Positions 34,944 to 46,524 of a DNA stretch of 64,000 nucleotides are shown one piece after another. The notes beneath the pieces are model-generated. The model was given only the letters and a program-made list of their open reading frames with translations. It made no database searches and was not told the DNA's origin. The translations under genes were made by a program, and so were the position numbers. The stretch comes from Dactylorhiza incarnata (taxonomy: Eukaryota > Streptophyta > Magnoliopsida > Asparagales > Orchidaceae), in assembly GCA_033032865.1 (NCBI GenBank), contig JAWHQI010000099.1, positions 2,241,001 to 2,305,000 of the forward strand, read 5' to 3'. The first letter of the stretch is position 1. Each line of letters opens with the position of its first letter.

Positions 34944-35801
34944 ATGGAACAAAGTGGGGGGCAATCTACTTCTTTAGGTTATTTTGATAAAGTTCATGGA
35001 AATAACTACAAGGAAGCACATGAAAGGGCAATGGTGGAAGCAATGAATGGGCAGTTTAAGATTCTTGTTAGTCAATTTTTGGCATCAGAGGGACTTTCTT
35101 CCACTAATGAAGCCCATGTTGTTGGATGGCTTCATATCGTTACTTCTTTAGTTCTTTATCATGTGAAGGTGCACTTTTTTTTAAGCCTGATGCAAAAGAG
35201 GGAAGAGCTATGGATCCTGGATCCTATGTGAAAGTTAAATGTGTTGCATCTGGTGAGCGCAATCAAAGGTAATCATGAGTATTTAATTTTCTTAAGAGAT
35301 TACTAGGGGCAATGCACATACTCAACCATCACTAAGCGACAACGAGCAATATTGCCGCCGCACACCGCCGACGGGGATACTATGCGCACAAACATTACAT
35401 TTATATTTTTTTTATTTTTATGCTAGCTTTTACGATTCATTATATCATATAGATTTTAATTTTTATACATTTTTTCATTTTTTTCATTTTAAATGAGGAC
35501 CATGTCCAATAGCTGAGATTGTTTTGATAGACACATATTTTTCTTTATCATATCATATAGATTTTCTTTTCTTTTTTCATTCTCATTCAGTAAATCCTTA
35601 TAATGACCAGATATGTTTTGAACCTTTTATGTTCTCATTTTTTGGGGGTTATACAGTGAAGTGAACACGGGTTTAATTTTCAACAAAAATGCTGCTCACA
35701 AGCACATGCCAACAAAACGCAAAAGTCCCGGGCTTCTACTGGTCAAAGGAGTCATTGGGCAGTGTGAACTTGTGATGTCATCATTTTATTCAATGAATCA
35801 G
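34944..35801 (+). pseudogene. Captured FAB1C/D-like gene fragment (two exons)
   Basis: Exon 1 (34944-35268) encodes EAMNGQFKILVSQFL, the GWLHIVTSL block and, after a one-base shift in a T run (35175-35182), KPDAKEGRAMDPGSYVKVKC. It ends at a GT donor. Exon 2 (35657-35801) follows an AG acceptor and encodes GLIFNKNAAHKHMPTKRKSP and GLLLVKGVIG, then a GT donor. This is the conserved segment before and at the start of the chaperonin-like domain of plant FAB1C/FAB1D (PI3P 5-kinases lacking a FYVE domain). The kinase domain is absent. Introns are kept, so it was copied or carried as genomic DNA. It is a fragment, not a working kinase. Confidence 0.8.
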
Positions 35802-35881
35802 GTAGGCCATTCAAAACAGGCATTGTTGTTCTCCTTCATAAGCTATAATTTTTCTTACTTTTGGTTATATGTTTGATGCAG

Positions 35882-35983
35882 GAGATGGTATTTCTGTGCG
35901 AGTCCAGGCATGAGGGGTTCAAGTGCGTCGCGATGGGGCTTTCCGAGAGTGGATTGGTCTCCAAATTGCGGCCCAAGGACATA
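35882..35983 (+). pseudogene. Exon-like segment, origin unknown
   Basis: A 102-bp (34-codon) open segment between a TTTGATGCAG acceptor and a GTGAGT donor. It encodes EMVFLCESRHEGFKC and AMGLSESGLVSKLRP. GC content is higher than its surroundings. It does not continue the FAB1 sequence, and I do not recognise the family. Confidence 0.4.
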
Positions 35984-36537
35984 GTGAGTAGTTGCTTGCT
36001 TTCTCCCCAGCTATCGTCCTTTCTATTCTCTGTTTTTATTGCTTCTGTTGTGTCTCTGTCATATATTTCATGGTATATAAATGATATTTTACTTTAGTGG
36101 AGCAGAAATGATATTTCATGTTATAGTTTCAGTAGGGCTAGTTACAGGATTTATGTTGAATCAGCAATTGATAATCATTTGTTGGACACATTGGTGGTCG
36201 TTAATTTGGTCAATAATTTGTTATTTAGGAACCATACAAATGATATTAGCTTGCTTTCCAGTTATAACTGTGATATGAGATAATCATGATGGTTGATTTT
36301 TTGATTTTGTCACACTATTTCATATGCGATTAGGATTTAGGCTTTTGTTCAATTTCATTGATTTTCAATTCATTTGCATTCTTGCTGGTTGAAGGTTGGA
36401 CTCAGCAATTGGACTCTGGAACTTTCTTCGGAGATGATTTGGTGTCTGCCAACGCCGTGCCAAATGGATCTTTAGTTGTCATTTAGCTTTATAATCTATT
36501 GTCTCCTTTTTGCTAAGTTTATTTTCTTCTCTTGTAG

Positions 36538-36609
36538 TAATTTGAGAGATCTTTGTCTTCAAGGGGAACTTACATCAGAGATTGCAAGGCTTATTCACTT
36601 GAAGTCACT
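36538..36609 (+). pseudogene. Captured LRR receptor kinase exon
   Basis: A 72-bp exon between a CTTGTAG acceptor and a GTAAGC donor, in phase 2, encoding one leucine-rich repeat (NLRDLCLQGELTSEIARL then IHLKSL). Exons of exactly 72 bp in phase 2 are the standard LRR unit of plant LRR receptor kinases such as the MRH1-like group. Confidence 0.7.
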
Positions 36610-38487
36610 GTAAGCAACTCACCATATTCTCTTTTAATTCCAAATTATTCATATTTTTACTGAAGTTCTTCAATTTATGTTTAACCATTATATTGATAGA
36701 GATACACGGTTTATGAGTACATTTTTTAATATTATGTTAGAGTTTTAAATGCTATCTCATTAATATCTGGTGGAGCTTTTGGGTTAAATAACCGAATGTG
36801 TCCTTATGTGAACCTCATGCTGTGGGAAAAGGCTTTTTGGACCAAGATGCAAAAATGGTTTGAAAATATTCTGAAAGCTGAAAATATTCTGAAAGCTGAA
36901 AAATATTCTGAAAGTCAAAAGTCTGTTTTCTTGTAGTGTGTGCTCTTATTAGAAATTGAAAACTGGGAGTTCAAGTGAGATAGTTTTTCTCCCTAGGTCA
37001 ATGTTTATTCTCTACTATGATCATTCACTTCAAACCTTTCGTATGTTTTTCCCTGAATTTTTTTGGATTTCCTATACAATTCTTACTTCAAACAGAGTAC
37101 TACAACATTTTCTTTGCTTGGACCTGGCATAGGTGATTACCTACCTTAACATTGAAATTCTTTTTTTCTTTGTAACTGTTAGTTTGTGATATTTAAATTC
37201 ATGGATCATTCTTAGCTAAACCAGGGTGTCCTAATTAATTCTTATGTTGAGTTTCTTATTTACAAAGTTTAACTGTACTATTATAGATTAAAAAACATAG
37301 TAGTATTTGTGCGCAAGAGGTAGTTGTCGTTGTGATTTTTTAGATTGCTTTGACATCAAGGTGATGTAATTAGGTTTAGACATGTTTATATTTTCTTGTT
37401 GATCGGCTCTTATGTAGTATTTTCTTTGTTGGGTTTTAGTTTAAATCGAGTTTATAAAATTAAAAGTATTGCATGGAGTTGTCGATAAAGTTGGGTTGTA
37501 TGTATTCATGCCTCTTTTTTAGTTTTTGTTATTTTTATGCTTTATCAGTTGATTTTTTTCAGCTTTGAAAAACCATACAAATTTATTTCATTTTAACCTT
37601 GAACAAGATTTACAAGTTAGAATTTTGACTTCTTATAGACATTGTAGATCAACACGTTGAAGAGGGCGACCTGGATGAGAGGACAGACAAGGTGAACAAT
37701 GGACCTCTCCAATAATAGGGCTTCTCCTGTAGGACATTTCCTCAAGGCAACTATTTCGACTTCTAGATACTCTAAGGAGTTGATCCCTATCTCAACTTAT
37801 ATACTCATCTAATTGTTGCATTTTTACCAGTGCTCTACACACACATGACACTTAAAGTATATTTCATATTATCTTATATTTGATAGATATCATTTGCTAT
37901 TGTTGCTCTAATAAATTAAAATAAGCCAAACAATTAAAAAACAAATAATTTATCTTTCAGATTGATCATCTTATAAAAGACAATTTTCTTTTTTAATGAC
38001 TACTTTGATACCTTCATCATCTGGAGTGTTGTATCAACCTAGTATTGTTAATTTTTTGAAAGTGAAAGAGAAATGTTCTTGTTCTGATATTTAGGATTTT
38101 TTCCATGATTTGGGGCCTTGATATCATTTTTGGTTTTCTTTTTGTGTCTACTATTTGGTAGAACGATCCTACGAAGACATTTTCCTTCAGTATCAAATGA
38201 GCAGTAAGATTATCACATTTAAAAAGGAATCACCACCACGAATCAGTAAATCCTTACAGGTTTTTGATATGTTGACATAGAACTGCACTCATAGTCCTGC
38301 TTCTCAGTAGATAGATAATATTTTCTTACCCAATATAAGTTACAAAGTATGTTTTGATGTGGTTTATTTTTCCAATCTAGTAAAGTTCATCATAATTTCT
38401 AGCTGAAATATTATTTAGTCTGAAAGGTTGTTTATGGTTCTGATAGGAAATATCTTATAATTGCATGTATCTGTCCTTGAACAAAAG

Positions 38488-38616
38488 ATGGAGATTAATG
38501 TGAAATCAGATGATGATAGCAAGCCAGATGATGTTGATACATCTTTGCAGCCAGCTCAAGTTAATGGTTCCGATAGAAAGGCTGATGAGAGTGATGCCTT
38601 GATGGACGAAGCTCAG
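38488..38616 (+). pseudogene. Exon-like acidic segment in CACTA 1
   Basis: An ATG after ACAAAAG opens 43 codons (MEINVKSDDDSKPDDVD, then an Asp/Ser-rich tail ending LMDEAQ) before a GTAACA donor. The codon-like composition and splice signals suggest a captured first exon. I do not recognise the source gene. Confidence 0.4.
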
Positions 38617-40264
38617 GTAACAATTTGTGCGAAGTTTATGGATACTCCTGTTGACTCCTTTTTCTGATTGCTATTGTTAGAAGTTTCCTCACTCCACATT
38701 CGCTGAGGCCGTCCACATGATGCAGCTAGAAGCAGGGACAAACATACAGTTTGAATGAGAGTTTAAAAGGAAGTAAACCAAATTCTGTACAAGAATTTTC
38801 AATAAAATGTCATCAAGAATGTGTGCAAGCCAGGTCTGTTGAGGGAGAGGGTGCAAGCCAGGTCTGTTGTTCTTGATTCATTTGCATTTAGTTCTTTTAA
38901 GCACATAACTTCTGCAATTATGACATGTTTGCAAGCCTGCATCAAATTATCTCTTCCTCCATTGCAAATCTGACCTCCCAGATCCCCTAGGTTTTGTTGT
39001 TGTGGAGCTGTTGTTTCCGATCCAGCAAGGCAGCAACTGTTTTTATAGGTTCTTCCATTATTGAATCCAGATTTTTGCTAATTGCTAGTGCCCTTCTAGT
39101 TTTTGAATCCAAAATCTGGATACAGATTTTGGGCGCTCATGATGTTCATCTATTTTTGCTACTGTTCCTACAAGGAAATAAAAATCTTGAAGGCCCGAGC
39201 AAGCTTCTCCAGGTTCCATCCCATTATTCCAAGTTTCCTAATCCATTCTAGATTTTAGTTTTCTGTCGGGCTTAGTTCATTTTCTTGAAGTGTTGATCCT
39301 AAACAATGAAAACCATTGAGTTCTTAGTTTATCATACATGATACATGGGGCATTTTTTTTCAAGAGACTCTCATCCACTTTAAATTCCATGAGGAGCTTC
39401 ACACCTCACTGTTGCTGCATCATTTGTAAGGAGACTATGGTGAAGTAAGATATCAATATCTTTTTAGAAAAATTATTTTATATTGTTTTTACTTCATTTC
39501 TTCTCACAAAATGTCTCCACCTATGCAGATCTTCGAACGAAACATATTATAGTGAAGAACTCCATCTTCCAACCTCTAGAATCTCGATCATGGTAAGAGA
39601 CTATTCATCTTCAAAATTTTGGACAATTTTTTTGGGAAAAAGCTATATGTCATCGGAGAGAGAAAGTAAAAGAGGTGAGGGTTCTTCATTCTTATGTTCA
39701 TAGAATCAGTAAGTTCTTCATTTATCAAACATGGGGCATCTTTATTGTTAGATTTTCGATAAGTCTTGGTAAGAGTTATTGATTTTATTCTCATTCAAAT
39801 ATTGTATTGAAGCTTATCACATGCTGTTTCAGGGGATTACTGGCTAAATTGTGCATGTTGATTCTGCATCTTTTTATGTATGTATGGATGTGAGTTTGTA
39901 TGGATGTTTCTGCTCTCATTTATTTGTAGGGTGATCTTAATTGCTCTCTTTTATTTGTAGGGTGCTCGAGCATTGACTGGCAAGTGACGAAAGATTCATT
40001 AGTCAGAAAGTGATGGACGATTCATTTTTCGAAAAATGACGGAAGATTTATTAGAAATATGTTGATCTTGTAATGTAATATTGTATTATTTTAGAAGAGA
40101 TGATAATAACTTGTACTATATGTAATACTTTTTGGTGTGAATAAATACATGTTGATCTTGTTACAAAATATTAAATATATGTGTTTTCAAGATTATTATT
40201 TTTAATAATAATCTCAGGTACACAAAAAATAGAAATGGAATATTTTTGATATATAAATGAAGTG

Positions 40265-40690
40265 GTTGTAGTAAGAAGAATGAAAAACAAATGTAACGAT
40301 TTTTTCATTACTATTGTTTAATCTATTGTAACGAAATAATATTTATTATACTTTATTGTAACGAAGTTAGTTTATTTTTAGTGAGGAAAAAATAAAACAT
40401 TTGTAACGAAATAGTTTTAATCGTAACTGCTTTTTTGTGAGGAAAAAATAACATTCGTAACGAAATAATATTTATTGTGACCAATTTATTGTGAGGAAGA
40501 ATCTCTTTTTGGTGAGAAAGTATCATTTGTTACAATTACTTTATTTGTAACGAAATGCATACATTCGTTACAATAACCTTTAGTGTCGAGCTTTAGAGGA
40601 GGACCGTTACTTAAAGTTTTTTTCGTTACCAAAGAGTTTTTGTAACGAATTTGGGCACTTATTGTAACGAATTAGGTCCTTACTATAAGT
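40265..40690. repeat. CACTA 1 right subterminal repeats
   Basis: At least seven copies of (T/C)GTAACGAA plus inverted TTCGTTACA within 425 bp, denser than on the left side. Confidence 0.8.
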
Positions 40691-40709
40691 GCTGTTTGTT
40701 GTAGTGTCT

Positions 40710-41632
40710 TTACAATAAGCTCTTCCTCACCAACATATACTAAGAATACATCATTAGTCCTTCTCAATCACTTCATGATATTCTTGACTAACGTCCAATG
40801 ACCATCACCTAGATCCAAATAGTATCTTCTAGTCATGCTTAGTGCAAATGAGATATCAAGACGAGTACATGACATTACAGACATGACGATACAACTGCTG
40901 AGGCATATAGAATTAAACTCTTGTATCCTTCTCTACCTTAGATTTAGTACAGTGTGTCTTAAGAAGACTCACACCATGAGATATAAGTTAGTACCCCTTC
41001 TTAGACTCAAGCATGTTGATCTATTTCAACATCTTATCAATGTATATACTCTGAGTTAACCCGAGCAACTTCTTTGATCTATCTCTATAGATCTTAATAC
41101 TAAGTATATAAGTTACTTCACCTAATTTCTTTTTAGAAAAGCAGTTTCTTAGCATGTTCTTAAAAGCTTGTAGGATTGGAATGTCATTTGCAATCAATAT
41201 TATGTCATCTATATACAATATTAGGAATACAACTATGCTCCCACTAATCTTCTTGTAAACAGAAGACTCGTCTTCATTCTTGATGAAACCAAACTCTTTG
41301 ATTTTCTCATCAAATGAAGATTTTAGCTTCGATAAGCTTATTTCAATCCATAAATGGATCTTTGCAACTTACATATTTTAGTGGCTTTGTGTGGAGATAC
41401 AAAATCCTTTGGCTATGTCATATCACATCCTCGAGGAGGTTTCCATTAAGGAAAGCCATTTTGACATCCATTGGTCAGATCTTGCAATCATATCATACAG
41501 TAATAGCAAGCAGAATTCTGATGGAGTTAACCATGATAATTGGAGAAAGGTCTCAACATAGTTAATAGAATGAATTTGCTTAAAACCTTTAGCCACTAAT
41601 CTCCATTTGAATGTCTGTACATTCCCATCCAT
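40710..41632 (-). pseudogene. F reverse transcriptase, decayed
   Basis: The N-terminal part is at 41632-41423 (WRLVAKGFKQ, INYVETF), and the palm motif YIDDIILIAN lies at the 41218 end, followed by LGEVTYILSIKIYRDR. The frame changes several times and stops are common. The left edge joins the RNase H part across CACTA 1. Confidence 0.75.
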
Positions 41633-42560
41633 GTCAGTCTTCTTTTTGAAAACTTATTTTCACCTTATGGGTCATACCCCTTTAGATGGTTCCACTATGG
41701 TCCAAACCTGGTTTATATACATAGAGACTATTTCAGGTTGTAAGGCCTCAATCCACTTCTCAAAGTCTGGTCCACTTATAGGCATATTGATAGGTTGCAG
41801 GCGCATCATCATGATCCAGTAGAAACACATTACCAATTTGAGTCAGGAGAAATCCATATCTCTCAGACTCAAATTTTGGTCTACCTAATCTACGCAAGAT
41901 TCGTGTCTTTTGAGCAAGCTTTCTAGCTACAATAATTTGTAGTCCTTGCTTAGGTTCCATCACAGGTTCATTTATCATTTGTGGTTCTTGAACTTCTTCA
42001 AGATCTATCTTGGTAGTTTTTTTAGATATGAACTCCTTCTCCCGAAAAATATCAGTCCTTACGATAAACACTTTGTCCTCAGTGTGATTATAGAAATAAT
42101 ACCCTTTAGTTTCATTAGGATACACCACACAAGATAACATTTATCATATTTGGCCTCAATTTTGTCAAACATTTGACGTAATACGTATGTCTCACAACCC
42201 CAAATCTTTATGAAAGACATACTATGACGTTTCCCAGCCTATATCTCATATGGTATCTTTTGAACCATTTTAGTAAGAGCATAATTTATTGTAAAAGCAA
42301 CTATCTCTACAGTGTACCCCCAAAAGTATATAAGTAGGTATGTATGACTCATTAGATCGTACCATGTACAACAAGGTACGGTTTATCCTCTCACAAATAC
42401 CATTATGTTGTGGTGTCTTAGGTGGAGTGAATTGTGGTACAATTCCACAGTCTCTAAGATTGTCTTGAAACTCCTGACTCAAGTATTCGTCACCAGGATC
42501 AGATCATAGTGCTTTAACCTTTTTTCCTAGTTGGTTTTGTACTTCATTCTTGAACTCCTT
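41633..42560 (-). pseudogene. F integrase C-terminal part and linker
   Basis: The catalytic aspartate is in SDPGDEY (just before 42482) and the glutamate in NGICERINRTL (42482-42270). The post-integrase block GYYFYNHTEDKVFIVRTD is at 42140-41760 with an acidic linker. A stop replaces the residue before SDPGDEY. Confidence 0.7.
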
Positions 42561-42867
42561 GAACTTTTAAGGATTCAGATTTGTACTTCATAAAATACAC
42601 ATATTCATGTCTACTAAAATCATTAGTAAATGTAATGAAGTAGTAAACTCATATCTATCCATATAACTCGTTGGTCAGAATACATCACTATGTATTACAC
42701 CCAAAAGATCATCTGCCCTCTCAGTATGACTAGTGAAAGGGACTTTAGTCATCTTGTATAACAAATAAGATTCATATATCTTAAATGATTCATAATTAAA
42801 CGAGTTCAATAGTCCATCTCTATGGAGTTTGAAAATGTGTCTCATTTATATGGCCTAAACGTTAATG

Positions 42868-43450
42868 TCAGAGATATGTAGGATTAGTGTCATTTGTTTT
42901 TAATCTCTTTGTATCATTAATGTTACAGATGTGCTTGTCTAAGTTCAAAACATAAAGACCATTAAATATTTTTGTAATTCCAAAACAAATATCATTCAAA
43001 TATATAGAACAATAATTATTCTTAATCATGAACGAAGAGCCTTTCATGTCCAAACAAGAAATAGATATAATATTTATAGTAATATCATGTACGTAATAGC
43101 AGTTCAATAACACTATTACAAGCCCAATAGGAAAAATATATGAAAAGTTCCTACAATAATGACATCAACTCTTTCTCCATTTTCAACTCGTAGGCCTACC
43201 TCGCCTCTAGCCAACATTCTTCTCCTTATTAGTTCCTGAACATTTACACAAATGTGAGAACCACACCGAAGATAAATAAGTAGAAAGACTGACTTCTATA
43301 ATAAATATACCTGAAGTGGAATTCTCACTTCCTTTCTTCTTTCTCAGATCTTCAAGGTATAGAGGACAATTCCTCCTCCATTGCCCTTCTTTCCCATAAT
43401 GATGGCTCTTCGATGGGATCTTCCTCTAATACATAGAGGTTATGCTCTTG
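42868..43450 (-). pseudogene. F protease, zinc-knuckle end and pre-integrase part
   Basis: The end of a gag zinc knuckle (WRRNCPLYL) and a protease reading CGSHICVNVQELIRRR, GEVGLRVENGERV are recognisable near 43150-43440. The usual Leu-Asp-Thr/Ser-Gly before CGSH is damaged, so the catalytic aspartate is lost. NCYYVHDITINIISISCL and the GLYVLNLD block follow (43113-42868). Typical copia order, heavily mutated. Confidence 0.65.
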
Positions 43451-44640
43451 TTTGAGTACAATCCTCAAATTCTTATATCTGTTCCGGAAGTTCATCCCAC
43501 TGAGTTTGTTCTTCTCAAGGACAACTCACAAGGATAAGGTGTGATGTGTATTATTTGTCATGGATATTCTACAAAAGAAGGCAAATTTATATTTATACTA
43601 AATTTCAACATATATTTTATTTTAATAAGGTCTTTTATTAAAATTCTCCCACTATTTTCTTCAAATTAATAACCCTCAATATTAATTCGGAGGGTTTAAG
43701 CGAGCGGCTCTCTAGTGGGAAAAGATCCGTATTTCACCCCCCCCCCCCCCCCCATCATGAGTCAGCTTTGGATGATCATCCAAAGTGTCTATTTATGTAA
43801 ACAACTTTGTTAATTGTATCATCATGCAACACTTGTATGGTTGGTGAATAACCATTATTCGCATCCATCTTATGGTGTATGTCAAACATATGCATATAGA
43901 CACTCAACTTATGAGGTCACCTAGTTAAGTTAGACTCAATGTCAATAATTGAATATCACAATTATATGATTGCACCCCTCCAAGATAGATTAATGCACCT
44001 TGCTTTGGCAAGCTCACACGCCATCGATCAAGGTAGAAAGAGTGTCATCCATCAGAAGGCATCTGAACACTTAATATTCTTTTAAGGTATTTTTTATGAA
44101 AAATGATTAACATTTTAATTGTGCATATGTTTAAACATTTTAAACAAAATAAATGTTTAACATTTAATCATACACTTATTGAAATCATTTAAGTATAATA
44201 TGCATGATTAACTTTTAATCAAGAGTTCATTAAAACTATTTAAATAAGAGCATAAAGTTACAACATTCACATTGCAGATACATCTCAGATATACATACAA
44301 CATACACCAAAATATAAGGCGCTCCTGGTGGGGTTCCAAGGGGTTGCTCCCCTGGCGGTGGTCTCACTGACCAATCAGCGAGCTGGGTGACGGGGTAAAG
44401 CCCCGGTCATTTTTGAAAAAATCACCACCATTTTCCCATAGAAAATTCAACAACATTTGATGGTCTAAATATGATGTTTCAGAATCATTCTAAATCATTA
44501 GATTTACACGCACATATATTTCAAATCCATCTTCCCTTAGACAGTGGACTTGCTCATCTATCTGTATAACTGTGAAAAAACTTTATAGAAATAGACGGTT
44601 ACTGCGAAAGGGTAGAAAATAATTTTTGAATGAGAGGTTT
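43451..44640 (-). other. F 5' internal region without recognisable gag
   Basis: AT-rich sequence with a run of 17 C (43737-43753) and one GC-rich block (44318-44412, containing GACGGGGTAAAGCCCCGG). The gag N-terminal fold expected here is not visible in any frame. It may be deleted or too decayed. Confidence 0.5.
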
Positions 44641-44644
44641 CGTA

Positions 44645-44658
44645 GTCTCCAATACCAC
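44645..44658 (-). other. F primer binding site, mutated
   Basis: Minus strand GTGGTATTGGAGAC resembles TGGTATCAGAGCC with several changes. Its place directly inside the LTR supports the 44659 boundary. Confidence 0.5.
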
Positions 44659-45437
44659 TATTGGGTTTCATGGCCATCGAATGCGCAATGGAAATATAGG
44701 AAACCCTCGACAAGATCCATGTGAAACACAACAAATCAAGAAATGAGATTATACCTGCGTCGAAATCAGATTTCGAGAAGAATGACTAACGTTTGAGTTC
44801 AAATGTAGAAAAATATCTACATCTCTAAAGGTATCCACATTTATATTGTAAACACCTCGCAATCCGTCCAACAAACTCGGAGTTAGAAGATGATCATTTT
44901 TCTCTGTCACACTATGCTAGTACTTCCATTTTTGCAGAGATGTTTTCTTCTTGGCTTTATGGTATTAAGAACACTGAATCATAACTATGTTCTTCATGAT
45001 AAATTGGGCTATTTAAAGCGCGAACACGAGCACAAAAATTTGCTTCACGCGCCCTCGACACACCCATGAGTTTCGGGCGTGTGTCCCAAAAGTCGTGTCG
45101 GCTCATGCAAAATTGTCTCCCCGTGACTCTGGGATGCTTAACTTCCCACAAGCTCTTGGCGCATGGGTGTGTTACTTCAAAAGTCACGCCTTTTTCCCCA
45201 GAACTACTGCCAACCGTTATCCCAACATTTTGGCTTTACACGCCCTTGGCACATGGGTGTGTATTTCTAATACCGTAAAATGTAAATCAAATATATGTAT
45301 TAAGAACTTGGTTTCATAAACTAGCCGGATCAATTACTTCTAATTTCTGTATGTCCTTATGTGCGACCCTATAAGCTCACATTATGTTGACAGCAAGATT
45401 AATCATTTGACTACTTCTAGATCACAAGATTCCAACA
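44659..45437 (-). repeat. F 5' LTR (about 780 bp)
   Basis: Minus strand starts TGTTGGAATCTTGTG at 45437. The inner end reads CCCAATA, likely a mutated CCCAACA. A TTTAAATA box is at about 45011-45018. CATGGGTGTG and GGGCGTGTG units recur at 45060-45260. The right flank starts ATGCA. Confidence 0.6.
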
Positions 45438-46515
45438 ATGCACACAAATGGTATGTGCACATCAAAAAATTGTATTTACAGCCAAAATTTATATGTGCAC
45501 ACCTATATTAAAACTTGATAAAAGTTATAATAATTCTTACACATTAATAATGCAAAATGGATGAGAACAAAAAATATATATAACTTTAATGGGAAGCTCG
45601 CAAAACTGATTAAGGAAACTCAAAATAGCACCTGAAATCTGTCCACATTAGAATAGTTCAGGAAGGAAAGAAAACTCCCTCAAAATCCCCACTTTCACTA
45701 AGAACAATTGTGTTCTGGGTGATAAAAAGCAATTACAATAGACATAAACTTGATAAAATGCAAATAACAGACCCCAAAACACCTATAAACAACATCAAGA
45801 AGGAGAAATATACAAGGAAGGAAGTAGCATCGGGCTTCAGGATCCGGAAGGAGGCGGCTTCAAGTTCAGGAAAATTGTAATCAGGTTCATCCATCATCAG
45901 TCTTGATCGACTGGCCATGAATTTCTCAACTTCCGGATTAATCTGGGCGGCATTTGCATTTGATGAGTAAAAGAGAAAAATATATAATTTAGGTCAAGCA
46001 TAGGCATTTCATCAAACAATTGATATGCGTCTCATCGAACGACTTGTTTCGAGTGGATCAGTGGGTGAAAGCATAGAATTTGGTGGAAATATAAATGGGA
46101 GGGCAGTGCATACGAGGGTGAGGAGAGCAACAACAACAAATAGGGCGGCAGCACGCAGAAGAGCATGCTGAGGCGAGTCTGGATGACATTAACCATGGAG
46201 TACTGGAGTAGGAAAGGGCAGCCCATAATAGAGCTAATGACGGAACCAAGCATCCTTAATTGAAGAATGCGGGCATTGATGTGTGCGTGGAAGGCCTCGT
46301 CGACATCTTTGTGTTGATGAGTGGCTTACACGTAAGGGATTTTCTCTTTTGGGAGGAATTGAGTAAAAATGTTCATTTTGGTAAATTTGGTATATGAACA
46401 TAGCCAAAATTGACCTGCACATAACATTGCTGTAAAAATATTGCATTATGAAGCAGTATCATCACCCTCCTACAATTGCACAAAACAAAACCCCGGAGGT
46501 GGATGAAAATGTTAT
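45438..46515. other. Interval between F and the foldback element
   Basis: AT-rich sequence with no repeat that I recognise, apart from the gene fragment at 45733-46330. It may be the oldest sequence in the window that is not a known transposon. Confidence 0.4.
45733..46330 (-). pseudogene. Decayed membrane-protein gene fragment
   Basis: The upstream part (46330-46035) encodes HINARILQLRMLGSVIS and SMVNVIQTRLSML, then, after a one-base shift, a hydrophobic segment ALFVVVALLTLVCTALPF and PPNSMLSPTDPLETSRSM before a stop. The downstream part (45950-45733) follows a possible AG acceptor and encodes ASRSRLMMDEPDYNFPELE, SFRILKPDATSF and a hydrophobic C-terminus FLMLFIGVLGSVICILSSLC. Gene-like codon use and two membrane segments suggest an old plant gene. 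I cannot name it, and the two parts may not be from one gene. Confidence 0.45.
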
Positions 46516-46524
46516 AACTTATTA

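Larger units (their letters stand above)
33783..36938. mobile_element. Probable CACTA element 2, nested, carrying host exons
   Basis: Left end CACTACTAGAAAA, right end complement CACTACAAGAAAA (12 of 13). The 3-bp flank TGT is present on both sides (33780-33782 and 36939-36941). The left 180 bp have repeated GTGGCTAATA/TTAGCC motifs, typical subterminal repeats. The right end lacks that motif and has GAAAATATTCTGAAAGCT repeats, so the pairing of these two ends is probable and not certain. Inside are a FAB1-like fragment, an LRR exon and other exon-like pieces, but no transposase. Confidence 0.55.
30883..40706. mobile_element. CACTA element 1 (non-autonomous), 9.8 kb
   Basis: Ends CACTACAACAAACTGCAC and, at the right, the complement CACTACAACAAACAGCAC (17 of 18 bases match). 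A 3-bp duplication TCT flanks it (30880-30882 and 40707-40709). Subterminal repeats of TGTAACGAA/TTCGTTACA fill both ends. F reads straight through when it is removed. I find no En/Spm-type transposase frame. Inside are tandem repeats, a likely second CACTA element and exon-like fragments. Confidence 0.9.
30327..45437 (-). mobile_element. Element F: old copia element, interrupted
   Basis: Minus-strand Ty1/copia element outside E. The right side has a 5' LTR (44659-45437), a weak primer site and decayed gag-protease-integrase-reverse transcriptase (40707-43450). RNase H resumes at 30882 on the other side of a CACTA element and ends before 30411. Its 3' LTR lies beyond E, outside the window. 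Stops and shifts are frequent throughout, so it is the oldest copia element here. Confidence 0.8.

Noticed and set aside
34944..35801. A functional FAB1 gene
   Set aside because: Only two exons, a one-base shift, no kinase domain, and a position inside transposon ends.
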